A stretch of 64,000 bases of DNA from Halobellus ruber (GTDB taxonomy: Archaea; Halobacteriota; Halobacteria; Halobacteriales; Haloferacaceae). The notes under the pieces were generated by a model. That model had not been told where the DNA came from. It was given only the letters and a program-made list of their open reading frames with translations, and made no database searches. The DNA is taken from assembly GCF_014212355.1 (NCBI RefSeq), contig NZ_JACKXD010000005.1, positions 227,165 through 291,164 of the forward strand. The letters run 5' to 3'. The translations under genes and the position numbers were made by a program. Each line of letters begins with the position of its first letter. The first letter of the stretch is position 1. Below are positions 34,189 to 42,288 of this stretch, one piece after another.

Positions 34189-34416
34189 ATCCGTGATTAT
34201 TTAGGAATATTAAATACCGGTTTCGGTGTGTTTCTCACTGCGCAATGCACTAATCCGCAGGGAGGTTGGGCCCCCGCGACAGCGGCGGGAGGTCGCCTGT
34301 CTCCTTCACCCGCTCCCGGGCTGGTTCAACACCCGGATCGTCACACAGCGTCACAGAGTGATATATAGAACCTCTCCGTGCAGCAGTAGTGGTTTGACAG
34401 AAGGGAGATCGGTCGG

Positions 34417-35103
34417 TTATTTATCATAGACTCGACGGAGTGCGTCGGCAGTGGCAGTTCCGGAGATACGGCTGTACTTCCGGGCGGTAGCAAGGTCGCC
34501 TCATCCCATCAGTGCTTGTAGCGGCACCGGAGCGACACCCTTGTGCGCGTGGTGGCTGGCTGCAGTGGCCCGTAGACAGTGTGGATAGATCCATCCAGTG
34601 AGATCCGCTTCGTCGGCGGCTTCTTTGACGCGCCGGGTAACTGTTGACCGCGACCGTGGGAAGTCACTGTAGCGGTTTGCGAACCGCCCGATACGGAGTT
34701 CGATTCGCAGTGAGAGGTCGACGGGAATCGACCGAGCTGGCGTGACGGTCTTTGGATGCCAGCGCGAACGAGAGCGTCAGCTTCAGTCAGTTGGTCATTG
34801 TGGGCGACTGACGGGCCTGTCGTCGGCGGTAGCCGCAGTCACACGACTCGTGCTGTGGGATGCCGATGAGTTTGCGGTTCCAGTCCGGCCGTGACGTATC
34901 GAAATGGGCAATTTCCCCAGCGCGGAGCCCGGGCAGACAGATGAACTGCGCCTCGAAGCCACGTGGTGCTGGCAGATCACCACACGCCTCCAATAACAGT
35001 TCGAATTCCCGGTCGTTGAGTACACCCTCGCGCGAATGGCGGGTGGTCAGTGCTTGTCGGTGTCGATCGGCCCATTCGCTCTCCGATGTTCCTTGGTGAA
35101 CCA
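34417..35103 (-). pseudogene. Tyrosine recombinase (XerC/D-like integrase) remnant
   Basis: The start (ATG at 35103) reads VLNDREFELLLEACGDLP, GLRAGEIAHFD and RKLIGIPQHESCDCGY, the N-terminal part of a haloarchaeal phage-type integrase. After a frameshift the reading continues as ARSIPVDLSLRIELRIG, VKEAADEADLTGW, YPHCLRATAASHHAH (the H-x-x-R box) and ARKYSRISGTATADALR with the nucleophilic Tyr. A second indel is likely within the LPGLRAG region, and an in-frame TGA at 34501-34503 replaces the Trp normally found after ALMG. So the gene is dead, but the catalytic boxes are still legible. It lies between palindromic copies B and C. Confidence 0.85.
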
Positions 35104-35143
35104 TCCTTCGCAGGAGTGTGGTGACCGGAAATGAGCATCCCTC

Positions 35144-35223
35144 ATACTGTCGGCTACAGTCGCGTGACGGATTTCGACACCCCGGGGTGTGGAAAATCTT
35201 CACGTAGTTACAGCCGACAGTAT
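35144..35223 (+). repeat. 80-bp palindromic element, copy C
   Basis: Opposite orientation to A and B. Outer symmetry extends to CTCATACTG...CAGTATGAG. One central base differs (gtgtggaaa instead of gtgtcgaaa). Confidence 0.85.
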
Positions 35224-35242
35224 GAGTTCACACGGGTATCAT

Positions 35243-36160
35243 TTAGCGTCGGTACGGCGGGAGGCCCTCAGACTGCCAGCTTACCGCAATGGTGCCGTCA
35301 CTGTCCGAGGAGCTCCACACGACGCGTAAATCTTCGATTGTCGGGCCGGTCGGAATTTCGTACGGAATATATCCCGTTTGCTCGCCACCTGGCTGTAGCT
35401 TGGTCGGTATGTATGGCTCCCCTTGGTAAATCGGTTGTTCGACAAGTGCAGTCCGATCGTACCGTGTTTCACTCGGGAAGAGTGCAACACTGCTGGCAGC
35501 GGGTCCGCTCAACGCACGTTCGGTCTCGTTTCTCACCTCAATAGGTACAAAAACCCACTGACGGTCGTCTTTGGACGCGGTCCGCTCAATCCCGTCCGGG
35601 CTTACGTATGAGTATGTCTGCTGTAATCGAGGCGTCCGTACGCGCACCTGATAGCCAGCCGGGCTCCGATGGAACTCCGCCCATTCGAGCGACGCTGGAC
35701 GTGTCCGGATTGTGGTCGTCGGAGCTGATTCGCCCACCCTGAATTCGTATCTACCGAGATATGTCAGTTCATACGGCTCTGAGTCGACTGTCACCGACTC
35801 ACCCGGAGGAATTTCTCCGAACTCCTGAGTTGGGCCCGTTTGCCACGCACCGTTTGCACGTCTTATGAATAGTGGCGCACTGAATCGCCCTGCTTGACCG
35901 CCGGTGTTCGTTACCGTCGTGGTGATAGTGACCTCACTACCGATCTCCACGTCGTCACTGTGTTGGTAGGTTATCCCGAAAGAGGCCGGTGTTGGAGTCG
36001 CTGTTGCCGTCGGTGTCTGTGTTGTCCCCTTCGTGGGTGTCCCTGTCGGGGTATCCGGTCCCTGCCCGTTACAACCGGCTCCAGCCGTTGCACACAAGAG
36101 AGCTACCAGCTTCCGTCTCGTGAGGGCCTTCTTCACACGCAGTCCAGTCGCTTCGGACAA
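35243..36160 (-). CDS. Tat lipoprotein with CARDB-like domain, function unknown
   Basis: 305 residues. N-terminal TRRKLVALLCATAGAGC gives a twin-arginine motif followed by a lipobox (AGAGC, Cys about residue 30), then a Thr/Pro-rich stalk. A CARDB-type beta domain follows (about 60-150: EIGSEVTITTTVTNTGGQAG and EIPPGESVTVD), then a second beta domain (about 160-300) with VFVPIEVRNETERAL, similar to DUF4352-type sandwich proteins. It is exported folded and lipid-anchored outside. Only gene between palindromic copies C and D. Confidence 0.75.
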   Translation of the reverse strand: MSEATGLRVKKALTRRKLVALLCATAGAGCNGQGPDTPTGTPTKGTTQTPTATATPTPASFGITYQHSDDVEIGSEVTITTTVTNTGGQAGRFSAPLFIRRANGAWQTGPTQEFGEIPPGESVTVDSEPYELTYLGRYEFRVGESAPTTTIRTRPASLEWAEFHRSPAGYQVRVRTPRLQQTYSYVSPDGIERTASKDDRQWVFVPIEVRNETERALSGPAASSVALFPSETRYDRTALVEQPIYQGEPYIPTKLQPGGEQTGYIPYEIPTGPTIEDLRVVWSSSDSDGTIAVSWQSEGLPPYRR

Positions 36161-36326
36161 GTTAAGCTACTGGCAGGAAAGCACTGGAGTCAAGCTGCTG
36201 CGTTCGTGTATTGATCACCAACAGCTATGGACGGCTGCTCTCGTCAGGTACTGTCCGACTCCCCTGTGAAGTCGAACACAATCACCTGAGTGGTTCGGCA
36301 AACGACGATAACAGGTCCAGGTACTC

Positions 36327-36408
36327 ATACTGTCGACGATAGTCGCGTGACAGATTTCGACACCCCGGGGGGTGTGGAAAGTCTTCACGTAGTTATAGCC
36401 GACAGTAT
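36327..36408 (+). repeat. 82-bp palindromic element, copy D
   Basis: Same orientation as copy C, with two extra G residues at the centre (ccccggggggtg) and a few arm substitutions. It is followed by an open tail encoding EDFPHPEPESVNTGN that may be the end of a truncated gene. Confidence 0.85.
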
Positions 36409-36581
36409 CAAACAGAGCACAGACGAGAGTGAGGGTGTCATAGAAGACTTCCCACACCCCGAACCGGAATCGGTCAACACAGGGAACTAACTAAGCGATT
36501 CTACAGCGAAATAAATAGACATCGGAGCATTTTCCGGGGCCAGCAAATCAGCGTAAACTACTGGAGCCGTCTATCTCTGTC

Positions 36582-36869
36582 TCAGTCCTTGGCCGCAAAG
36601 TGGAGCGTTCCACTACTCCGCTCAGTCAGTGCTTCTTGATCCCGGCGGGAATCGATCACGGCCCCACAATCGGGGCACTCGTAACTCAGCGATTCGGTGA
36701 GTACGTGGAGAATCCAGTCTCCGTTAATACGGCTTTCGTGACCGCACTCAGGGCAATAGAGTGTCACCTTATCGACCGACTGTCGCTCAGAAGTAGAAGT
36801 GGAGGGCTTCATTCCCATATATTCTCTCTGGACAGGCATAACCATTCGTACTTCAGCACGAGCCCCCAC
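36582..36869 (-). CDS. Small zinc-ribbon protein
   Basis: Up to 95 residues; the true start may be one of the internal ATGs (36839, 36818 or 36812). The core is VTLYCPECGHESRINGDW followed 20 residues later by YECPDCGAVIDSR, a four-cysteine zinc ribbon of the C-x2-C type. Small haloarchaeal zinc fingers of this sort are common and usually of unknown, possibly regulatory, function. Lower GC; part of the accessory island. Confidence 0.7.
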   Translation of the reverse strand: MGARAEVRMVMPVQREYMGMKPSTSTSERQSVDKVTLYCPECGHESRINGDWILHVLTESLSYECPDCGAVIDSRRDQEALTERSSGTLHFAAKD

Positions 36870-36951
36870 TCAGTACAGATCAGTTACTGACCGTTATGAC
36901 GGAGAAGTAATCCATTCTTCTTGGCGACAGGAGTGATTGTATTTTTCAGCG

Positions 36952-37143
36952 TTACTCCTCAGAGGTAGTATCCGGAACGAACAGCAGTACCTGTTCTCCC
37001 GGCGTCAGGTTATCAACGAGCAATCCAAACTCGTCACGTTCAGCGAATGAGCGAACGTCGGGTTCGGGGGCCTCTTTGTCGTTCCGTTCACAGACGAGTT
37101 CGAGCGTACCAGTGTCGTCAGCTCGAAGTGTGAACTCTCGCAT
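36952..37143 (-). CDS. Small acidic hypothetical protein
   Basis: 63 residues, acidic and all-beta looking (REFTLRADDTGTLELVCERND and FGLLVDNLTPGEQVLLFVPD). No family was recognised. The composition is haloarchaeal, favouring a real gene over chance. It stands alone between the zinc-ribbon gene and an AT-rich stretch. Confidence 0.55.
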   Translation of the reverse strand: MREFTLRADDTGTLELVCERNDKEAPEPDVRSFAERDEFGLLVDNLTPGEQVLLFVPDTTSEE

Positions 37144-37256
37144 GCGCTACCTTACTACAGTCTCGTGTATAGATGTACGCACGAATGCGTCCGGCAAGAC
37201 CCGACAACGTAGATTGCTCAGTACAGTTACTTCAGGAGACGATTAATTCCAGAACC

Positions 37257-37427
37257 TCAGTCCTCTACTCTGGAAGAATTCCGATTCATATCCGTGACAG
37301 TTATTGCGAATGTTTGCCCACACTTACAATTGACTCGACACATTTCCGCATCTGCCTTGATCCAGTTACCACAGTCGCACCGTATCTGTATCCTTCGTTC
37401 CTTAGACTGATTGACATTTCTGTTCAT
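37257..37427 (-). CDS. Very small two-CxCG zinc-ribbon protein
   Basis: 56 residues from the ATG at 37427. It contains IQIRCDCGNWIKADAEM and RVNCKCGQTFAITVTD, two C-x-C-G knuckles 14 residues apart, a compact zinc ribbon or rubredoxin-like unit. The antisense frame across the same bases is longer but has non-haloarchaeal composition. AT-rich codons suggest acquired DNA. Function unknown. Confidence 0.65.
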   Translation of the reverse strand: MNRNVNQSKERRIQIRCDCGNWIKADAEMCRVNCKCGQTFAITVTDMNRNSSRVED

Positions 37428-37673
37428 ATTTATAAAATCCTATGCCAAACATATAGCTTCCACAGTTCACCAGAACTACGACAACAACTTTTCCAGTGAA
37501 TGCCATACAATTCTCAGTTCGCAAGCAGATTCTCACGCCTGGTTCGACTGTGAGATCCTAAAATAAACACCGTGACAACTCTTCTATGACACCCTGTCAA
37601 TACTGTTCAACAAAATGGACGTAGAAACGGTTACGTCGCAAGACCTTTCGGAGTAAAGGACTGACTGTAGACT
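37428..37673. other. AT-rich gene-free stretch
   Basis: No coding frame, repeat copy or RNA gene could be supported here. Base composition is clearly more AT-rich than the chromosome, consistent with the accessory island. Confidence 0.5.
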
Positions 37674-37898
37674 GTGATTCAATCTTCAGAGCGCAACGAC
37701 GAGGCGACTGCTGAAGACAAGACACCGCACGGTGCTCCGAAACCGGAGGACTTCGATGGCCGCGAGCGAGAGGGTGAGGAGAGGGAGATTCCCCCAGAGG
37801 TCCGCGACAAACAAGAAGACCGCTACCAAGACAAGTCCGGTGTGGCGCGCGAAAATGCGAATCCTGACCAGCACCGCGACGAGGAAGAGTACGACTAG
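37674..37898 (+). CDS. Small charged hypothetical protein
   Basis: 74 residues from a GTG, extremely hydrophilic (Glu, Asp, Arg, Lys, Gln) and probably disordered: PEDFDGREREGEEREIPPEV and RYQDKSGVAREN. No family was recognised. It immediately precedes a larger start-less frame (37923-38560) and may be its partner or a split part of the same gene. Confidence 0.5.
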   Translation: MIQSSERNDEATAEDKTPHGAPKPEDFDGREREGEEREIPPEVRDKQEDRYQDKSGVARENANPDQHRDEEEYD

Positions 37899-37922
37899 AT
37901 TCTCACCCGTCTGACACGAAGG

Positions 37923-38560
37923 ATGGAGACTCCAAGCTGAGCGCACTACATCTATCCGACCAGAGCACAAACGTCCACCCGTTCGCGAACTTCTCGCAAG
38001 CCCGTGAGTTCCTCGACCAAGAGTGTAATTTCCCCATCGATCAGGAGACCCTCGTCCAGCAGGTCGGTGACGCCGAACTTGAGGCCCTCGAAGCGCAAGC
38101 AACGGAGGCCGAAACGATCAGAACCGTACTCAGTCGAACCGAGGAGTCCACCTACCAGACGGCAGACGACGTGTATCACGCCATCATCGGCACAGTCAAC
38201 GACGCGTACATCGGTCGGAAGCACTACGATGATCGTGGGGGAGTCCAACGACCCACGCACGACTCAGTCCGGCAGGATGTGACACCGACGGACAGAAACG
38301 TGGAACATATGACCGGAAATGAGGGAGTAAAAAAGGGAGAGAGATTCGAACCAGCGGAGGAGAACCGGCGAGAGATAGACATCGAAGATCAAGGGCAAGC
38401 GATCGATGCGGAGGAGGAAGTGAATCCTGACGTTGCGCCAGTGGATGGTAAAGATATTGACCCCGGCCCCGAAGGGGTGGGGGCCCAGGAAGCAACTCAA
38501 AAATCGGGGAGAGCACCGACCAAGATACTCGATGAGGACGCTGACTCGGCGGACGAATAG
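37923..38560 (+). pseudogene. DUF5789/DUF2795-like protein gene with lost start
   Basis: An open frame encodes SALHLSDQSTNVHPFANFSQ, then RTVLSRTEESTYQTADDVYH, AIIGTVNDAYIGRKHYDDRG and a long acidic tail ending DEDADSADE. The middle part resembles DUF5789-type haloarchaeal proteins (compare 47062-47346). No ATG, GTG or TTG occurs in frame before position 38171. An out-of-frame ATG at 37923 would join it if one base were restored near 37937, so a one-base deletion is likely. Alternatively a shorter product starts at the GTG at 38171. Confidence 0.5.
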
Positions 38561-38659
38561 TCCCGACCTCCACAGGCGGCCTGCTGTATCCGCGCGTTGT
38601 ATTCAGCAGGTCGTTCTCAATACAATCTTGATTTGACAGAACCCTCGACGTTCAATAAG

Positions 38660-38798
38660 CGCGCGTTCATCTCACGGCTATTTCGTTGCTGTCGAGGCGA
38701 AATAAACGACGACCAACTGCTGCATACAATCTCTGTATCGGTCACGCCGGTACTGACAGACACCGAGTAGGTGGAAGAGGCTCTGCTGAATAGAGGGC
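38660..38798 (+). repeat. 139-bp dispersed repeat, copy 1 (probable transposon end)
   Basis: Differs from 62742-62880 by a single base (gtag versus gcag) across 139 bases. It ends in ctgctgaatagagggc, whose inverse also occurs at 33478. No inverted termini of its own are obvious, so it is probably the retained end of an IS element or a solo MITE. Confidence 0.75.
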
Positions 38799-38880
38799 GC
38801 GAATCTGGCACAAATCGAGGTCGGTCTGTAGAGAAAGGATGATCGGTCAGTACAGACGATACACTGACGGAACGTTTCAT

Positions 38881-39243
38881 TCAAATGCCGAGGCTATCTT
38901 TGATTGCCGAGTCGATTTTCACCATGTCTGATGACGGGACAGATCCAATATTCTTTTTGACACGTTCGTCGATGTCGATGACTCGGATTTGACTTAGATC
39001 TGCCACTGAATCGTGATCGAGGGAAGTATCCGAAGCCAGTACTTCCACCTCGAACGGGTACGTGTCTCCAGACGTGTACTGCGTTGTGAATGGAGCGATG
39101 ATGGTTGTCGGTGAGTACTGATTCCCAACATCGTTCTGGATGACAACACAGGGCCGGCTCTTTCCTTGCTGCTCACTCCCTTTCGTGGGATTCAGTTCGA
39201 CGATGACAATGTCGCCGCGGCGTACCTGCACACTTGACTCCAA
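38881..39243 (-). CDS. MazF/PemK-family toxin (mRNA interferase)
   Basis: 120 residues. VRRGDIVIVELNPTKGSEQQGKSRPCVV is the diagnostic N-terminal strand-loop (positions 7-34; the Arg and the SRPCVV stretch form the active site), followed by TTIIAPFTT and DSVADLSQIRVID. Family members cleave RNA at short sequences. It begins three bases after the stop of the AbrB-type antitoxin gene, the standard antitoxin-first order. Moderate GC, within the accessory island, likely an addiction module. Confidence 0.88.
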   Translation of the reverse strand: MESSVQVRRGDIVIVELNPTKGSEQQGKSRPCVVIQNDVGNQYSPTTIIAPFTTQYTSGDTYPFEVEVLASDTSLDHDSVADLSQIRVIDIDERVKKNIGSVPSSDMVKIDSAIKDSLGI

Positions 39244-39246
39244 AAT

Positions 39247-39522
39247 TCACTCGCTCCAGCCGGGTGCGTCACCGAGATGGCCGGTTGCTTCTGCGGATGC
39301 CTCTTCCATTTCTTCAGCCAACTCACGAGACCGCTCGGCTCTCTTTCGATATCCTTCGGCAAGCCGTTCCTCATCCGTCGGCGGTTTGAGTATGATCTCG
39401 CCATCCACTTCGACGAATTCGACCTCGTCGCCGCCTTCGATGCCACGACGGTCCCGCAGTTCCTTCGGAATCGTCACCTGCCCCCGATCTCCGACTTTCC
39501 GTTTGTGTTCGGGCATGCTCAT
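39247..39522 (-). CDS. AbrB/MazE-type antitoxin
   Basis: 91 residues. The N-terminal SpoVT/AbrB swapped-hairpin is KVGDRGQVTIPKELRDRRGI followed by EVEFVEVDGEIILKPP. The C-terminal half is an acidic helix (RSRELAEEMEEASAEATG) that would wrap the MazF toxin encoded just downstream. Expected to bind its own promoter. Confidence 0.88.
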   Translation of the reverse strand: MSMPEHKRKVGDRGQVTIPKELRDRRGIEGGDEVEFVEVDGEIILKPPTDEERLAEGYRKRAERSRELAEEMEEASAEATGHLGDAPGWSE

Positions 39523-39794
39523 TCATACTTTTTTCATACTGATATAGATGTCGGTGGCATACCCATTCAATTCGCACGCGCATTCTATTGGCTGGTTCAG
39601 GATTCAGATGGAGAAAGTAACGCAGTTCCCGTGATGACTACAACCTCTATGTCCAGCAGGCGGTTCTTGACAGGGTATGGATAGTTATGGAGCGGACGTG
39701 ATACGGCGTTCGTCTGGTCCGCCGAGTCGATCCGTCACGCTGATCCCTCCCGCCGGTGACGGCCCTCGGCGGGAGGAAACGAGCGTCGTCAGTA
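39523..39794. other. Gene-free stretch at the right edge of the island
   Basis: No credible gene or repeat was seen. A return to chromosome-like GC begins at about 39700. Confidence 0.5.
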
Positions 39795-41396
39795 TCAGTC
39801 GTCTTCCGCTGGCGCGATGTCGGACGTGTCGACCGCCTGAATCGGCTCTAACCCCCGCATTCTGGCGTGGAGTTCGGAGAGACCGTACACGAGTCCGATG
39901 AGGACGCCGACCCCCACCAGAAGCAGGAGCAGCGGAGAGACACGGGTGTATCCCCAGACGAGCATCAGTACCGCCACGACGACTGCGACGGTCCCGGCGT
40001 AGTAGAGTTGCGTCCGGACGTGGTCGATGAGATCAGCACCCGTGAACGTCGAGGACAGCACGGTCGTATCCGAGATGGGTGAGCAGTGGTCACCGAAGAT
40101 CGCCCCCGAGAAGATCATCCCGACGATCACCGACACCAGCTGGTGGCTCCCCGCCAGATCCCAGGCAACGGGGATGGCGATGGGGGTCAGGATCGTCATC
40201 GTTCCCCAGGAACTGCCCGTCGTGAAGGCGATGAACGCGGCCGTGACGAACACGACCACCGGCAGGAGTTCGGGCGTGAGGAACGCGTTGACGACGCCGG
40301 CGACGTAGTCGCCCGTACCCAACGCCGAGACGACTTCGCCGAGCGACCACGCGAGCACCAGGATCGTGACCGCGGTGAGCATAATCCCGAACCCGTCGAT
40401 CGTCGTATCGACGCTTTCACCCAGTGAGAGGATGCCGAAGACGTACCCGAGGACGTACGTCGAGACGACCATCCCAAAGGATCCGAGCACCAGCGCCAGG
40501 GCGTAGTCGGCGCCTTCGATCGCGCCGCGGAGCGTCGCGTCCCCGAAGAGCCCGCCGCTCCAGAGTGCCGTCACCAGCACGCCCGCGATCAACACGAGAA
40601 TCGGGAGGATGAACGACGACAGCCGGGGGTTGTCGACGTTGGGGCTGCCGAGATCGCCCTCGACGTCCTGCATCGGTCTGGCGTCGTCGCGGGTGACCTT
40701 TCCGGTCTCGGCGGCCCGCCGCTCGGCGGTCAGCATCTCGCCGTAGTCCCGCCCGGAGAGGACGATGATGCCGACCATCGCGATGGCGAGAACGGAGTAC
40801 ATATTGTACGGAATCGAGTTGAGAAAGACGGTGAACGAGTCCGGAATCTGTCCCTGAGGGATCCCCGTGGCTTCGTACCCCTGTTCGATCATCGACAACT
40901 GGAACGCGACCCACGAGGAGATCGCGAGCGTCGCCACCGGCGCGGCCGTCGAGTCGACGAGATACGAGAGCTTCTCCCGGGACACGTGGAGGTTGTCCGA
41001 GATGTCCTTCATCGTGCTCCCGACGACCGCGGTGTTTGCGTAGTCGTCGAAGAACAACACGACGCCGAGTAGCCACGTCATCACCCCGGCCTTCCGCTGG
41101 GTGTCGACCTTTTCGAGCGCCCAGTTGCGGATCGCGTGTGAGCCGCCGAGCCGCCACATCATCGCCACCGCCGACCCCAAAAGCAGGGTGAAAACGATGA
41201 TCTGGGCGTGGAACACGCTCTCCCCGACCGCCGTCGCGACCCAATCGAAGGTCTGGACGATGCCGAGGTTCTCGGCGAAGATGATGCCACCAGTCCAGAT
41301 GCCCAGGAACAACGAGAGGACTGCTTTGCGGGTGATGATCGCCATCGCAATAGCGATCAGGGGCGGGACGACCGAGAGGAATCCTCCTTCGACCAT
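39795..41396 (-). CDS. nhaC: NhaC-family Na+/H+ antiporter
   Basis: 533 residues with about twelve to thirteen membrane helices. Family landmarks: IFFDDY-type motif (here VLFFDDYANTAVVG), PVATLAISSWVAF, FTTGSSWGTMTILTPIA and FGDHCSPISDTTVLSS. It exports Na+ in exchange for H+ (some members exchange malate/lactate or amino acids), which suits a halophile. It is divergent from the universal stress protein gene, with a 94-base shared promoter region, suggesting joint stress control by inference. Confidence 0.9.
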   Translation of the reverse strand: MVEGGFLSVVPPLIAIAMAIITRKAVLSLFLGIWTGGIIFAENLGIVQTFDWVATAVGESVFHAQIIVFTLLLGSAVAMMWRLGGSHAIRNWALEKVDTQRKAGVMTWLLGVVLFFDDYANTAVVGSTMKDISDNLHVSREKLSYLVDSTAAPVATLAISSWVAFQLSMIEQGYEATGIPQGQIPDSFTVFLNSIPYNMYSVLAIAMVGIIVLSGRDYGEMLTAERRAAETGKVTRDDARPMQDVEGDLGSPNVDNPRLSSFILPILVLIAGVLVTALWSGGLFGDATLRGAIEGADYALALVLGSFGMVVSTYVLGYVFGILSLGESVDTTIDGFGIMLTAVTILVLAWSLGEVVSALGTGDYVAGVVNAFLTPELLPVVVFVTAAFIAFTTGSSWGTMTILTPIAIPVAWDLAGSHQLVSVIVGMIFSGAIFGDHCSPISDTTVLSSTFTGADLIDHVRTQLYYAGTVAVVVAVLMLVWGYTRVSPLLLLLVGVGVLIGLVYGLSELHARMRGLEPIQAVDTSDIAPAEDD

Positions 41397-41490
41397 ACGA
41401 ATCGATATCTTATAACAACCATTTAACGGTATGGGGCGACCCCGTCTACAGCACCCTTGTTATTAGTGCTCGACTACCGGTAACAGATGT

Positions 41491-41916
41491 ATGGACACCG
41501 TCTTGGTCCCGTACGACGGATCGACGCTTGCACGTGGGGCACTGGAGTTCGCCTGCGAGAAGTTCACCGACGGGGAGTTGATCGTCCTGTACGTAGTCGA
41601 CACGTCGATCAGCCTCGAACCGGAGACGTACGTCGGGGTGAAACTGGGCGAAATCTACGAGAGACGCGAGGCTGAAGGCCGGGAACATCTGGACGAGGCC
41701 GCGGAGATCGCCGGGGAGTACGGTCGGTCGATCACGACCGTGCTCGATCACGGCGAGCCGTCGAAGGTGATCCTCAAACAGGTCACGGAACACGACGCCG
41801 ACCACGTGGTGATGGGGAGCCACAGCCAGGGAACGATCGAGCGGTTCTTCCTCGGTAGCGTCTCCGAACGCGTCGTCGAGCGAGCCCCCACATCGGTGAG
41901 CGTCATTCGGGAGTGA
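41491..41916 (+). CDS. Universal stress protein (UspA family)
   Basis: 141 residues, single Usp domain. Begins MDTVLVPYDGSTLARGALEFA, contains VVDTSISLEPETY, and ends with the ATP-binding pattern VVMGSHSQGTIERFFLGSVSERVVERAPTSV (G-x2-G-x9-G-S/T type, positions about 107-137). Likely an ATP-binding stress regulator, perhaps serving the divergently encoded NhaC antiporter. Confidence 0.92.
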   Translation: MDTVLVPYDGSTLARGALEFACEKFTDGELIVLYVVDTSISLEPETYVGVKLGEIYERREAEGREHLDEAAEIAGEYGRSITTVLDHGEPSKVILKQVTEHDADHVVMGSHSQGTIERFFLGSVSERVVERAPTSVSVIRE

Positions 41917-42288
41917 CAGCCGGGTGAACGCCTCACGACGGTCCTATCGCCGACCCGCCCACGTTCGACACTCCGGGACAGCCGTCGTCTGCGTCGGACG
42001 TCCGGAGCCTCGGTACAGTCGCGCGGTCGGGGTCTCCGCGGCGGCTACCGGAGAGCGCGGGCGGATCAAGGGTCTCGACAGCTTTGCCGGACAGCACTAC
42101 AGCCGAATCCGGTATGGGACCGACGACACCCGGCAACCCCTACAGTCCCGGCTCGATGGGCTCGCGGTTCTGGAAGGCACAGAGCGTCCTTCGCGATGAC
42201 GAGTGGAGCACTACGGGCCGCGAGCGATCGCAGCAAACGGTCGGTGTGCAACAAAGTTCTTAACTCGGTTCACCGGGTATACGAACGT
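41917..42288. other. Gene-free stretch before the KH-domain gene
   Basis: No convincing gene. It contains a string near 42218-42250 (gcgagcgatcgcagcaaac with ggtcggt following) that recurs in variant form at about 63086-63115, apparently a dispersed haloarchaeal repeat. A TATA-like TTCTTAAC at 42257-42264 sits about 28 bases before the KH start. Confidence 0.5.

Noticed and set aside
32595..36408. CRISPR array
   Set aside because: Repeats are too long, too few and separated by 0.1-1.7 kb containing genes; no cas genes are present.
32595..36408. Proven integron
   Set aside because: No intact integrase, mixed repeat orientation and mixed gene direction; the likeness is kept only as a hypothesis.
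37173..37499. 108-codon plus-strand frame in the AT-rich part of the island
   Set aside because: Non-acidic, Cys/Ser/Tyr-rich composition and no family; the opposite strand encodes a plausible zinc ribbon over the same bases.
41924..42199. 91-codon frame between the universal stress protein and KH genes
   Set aside because: No acidic bias, no family likeness, and it runs into a dispersed repeat.
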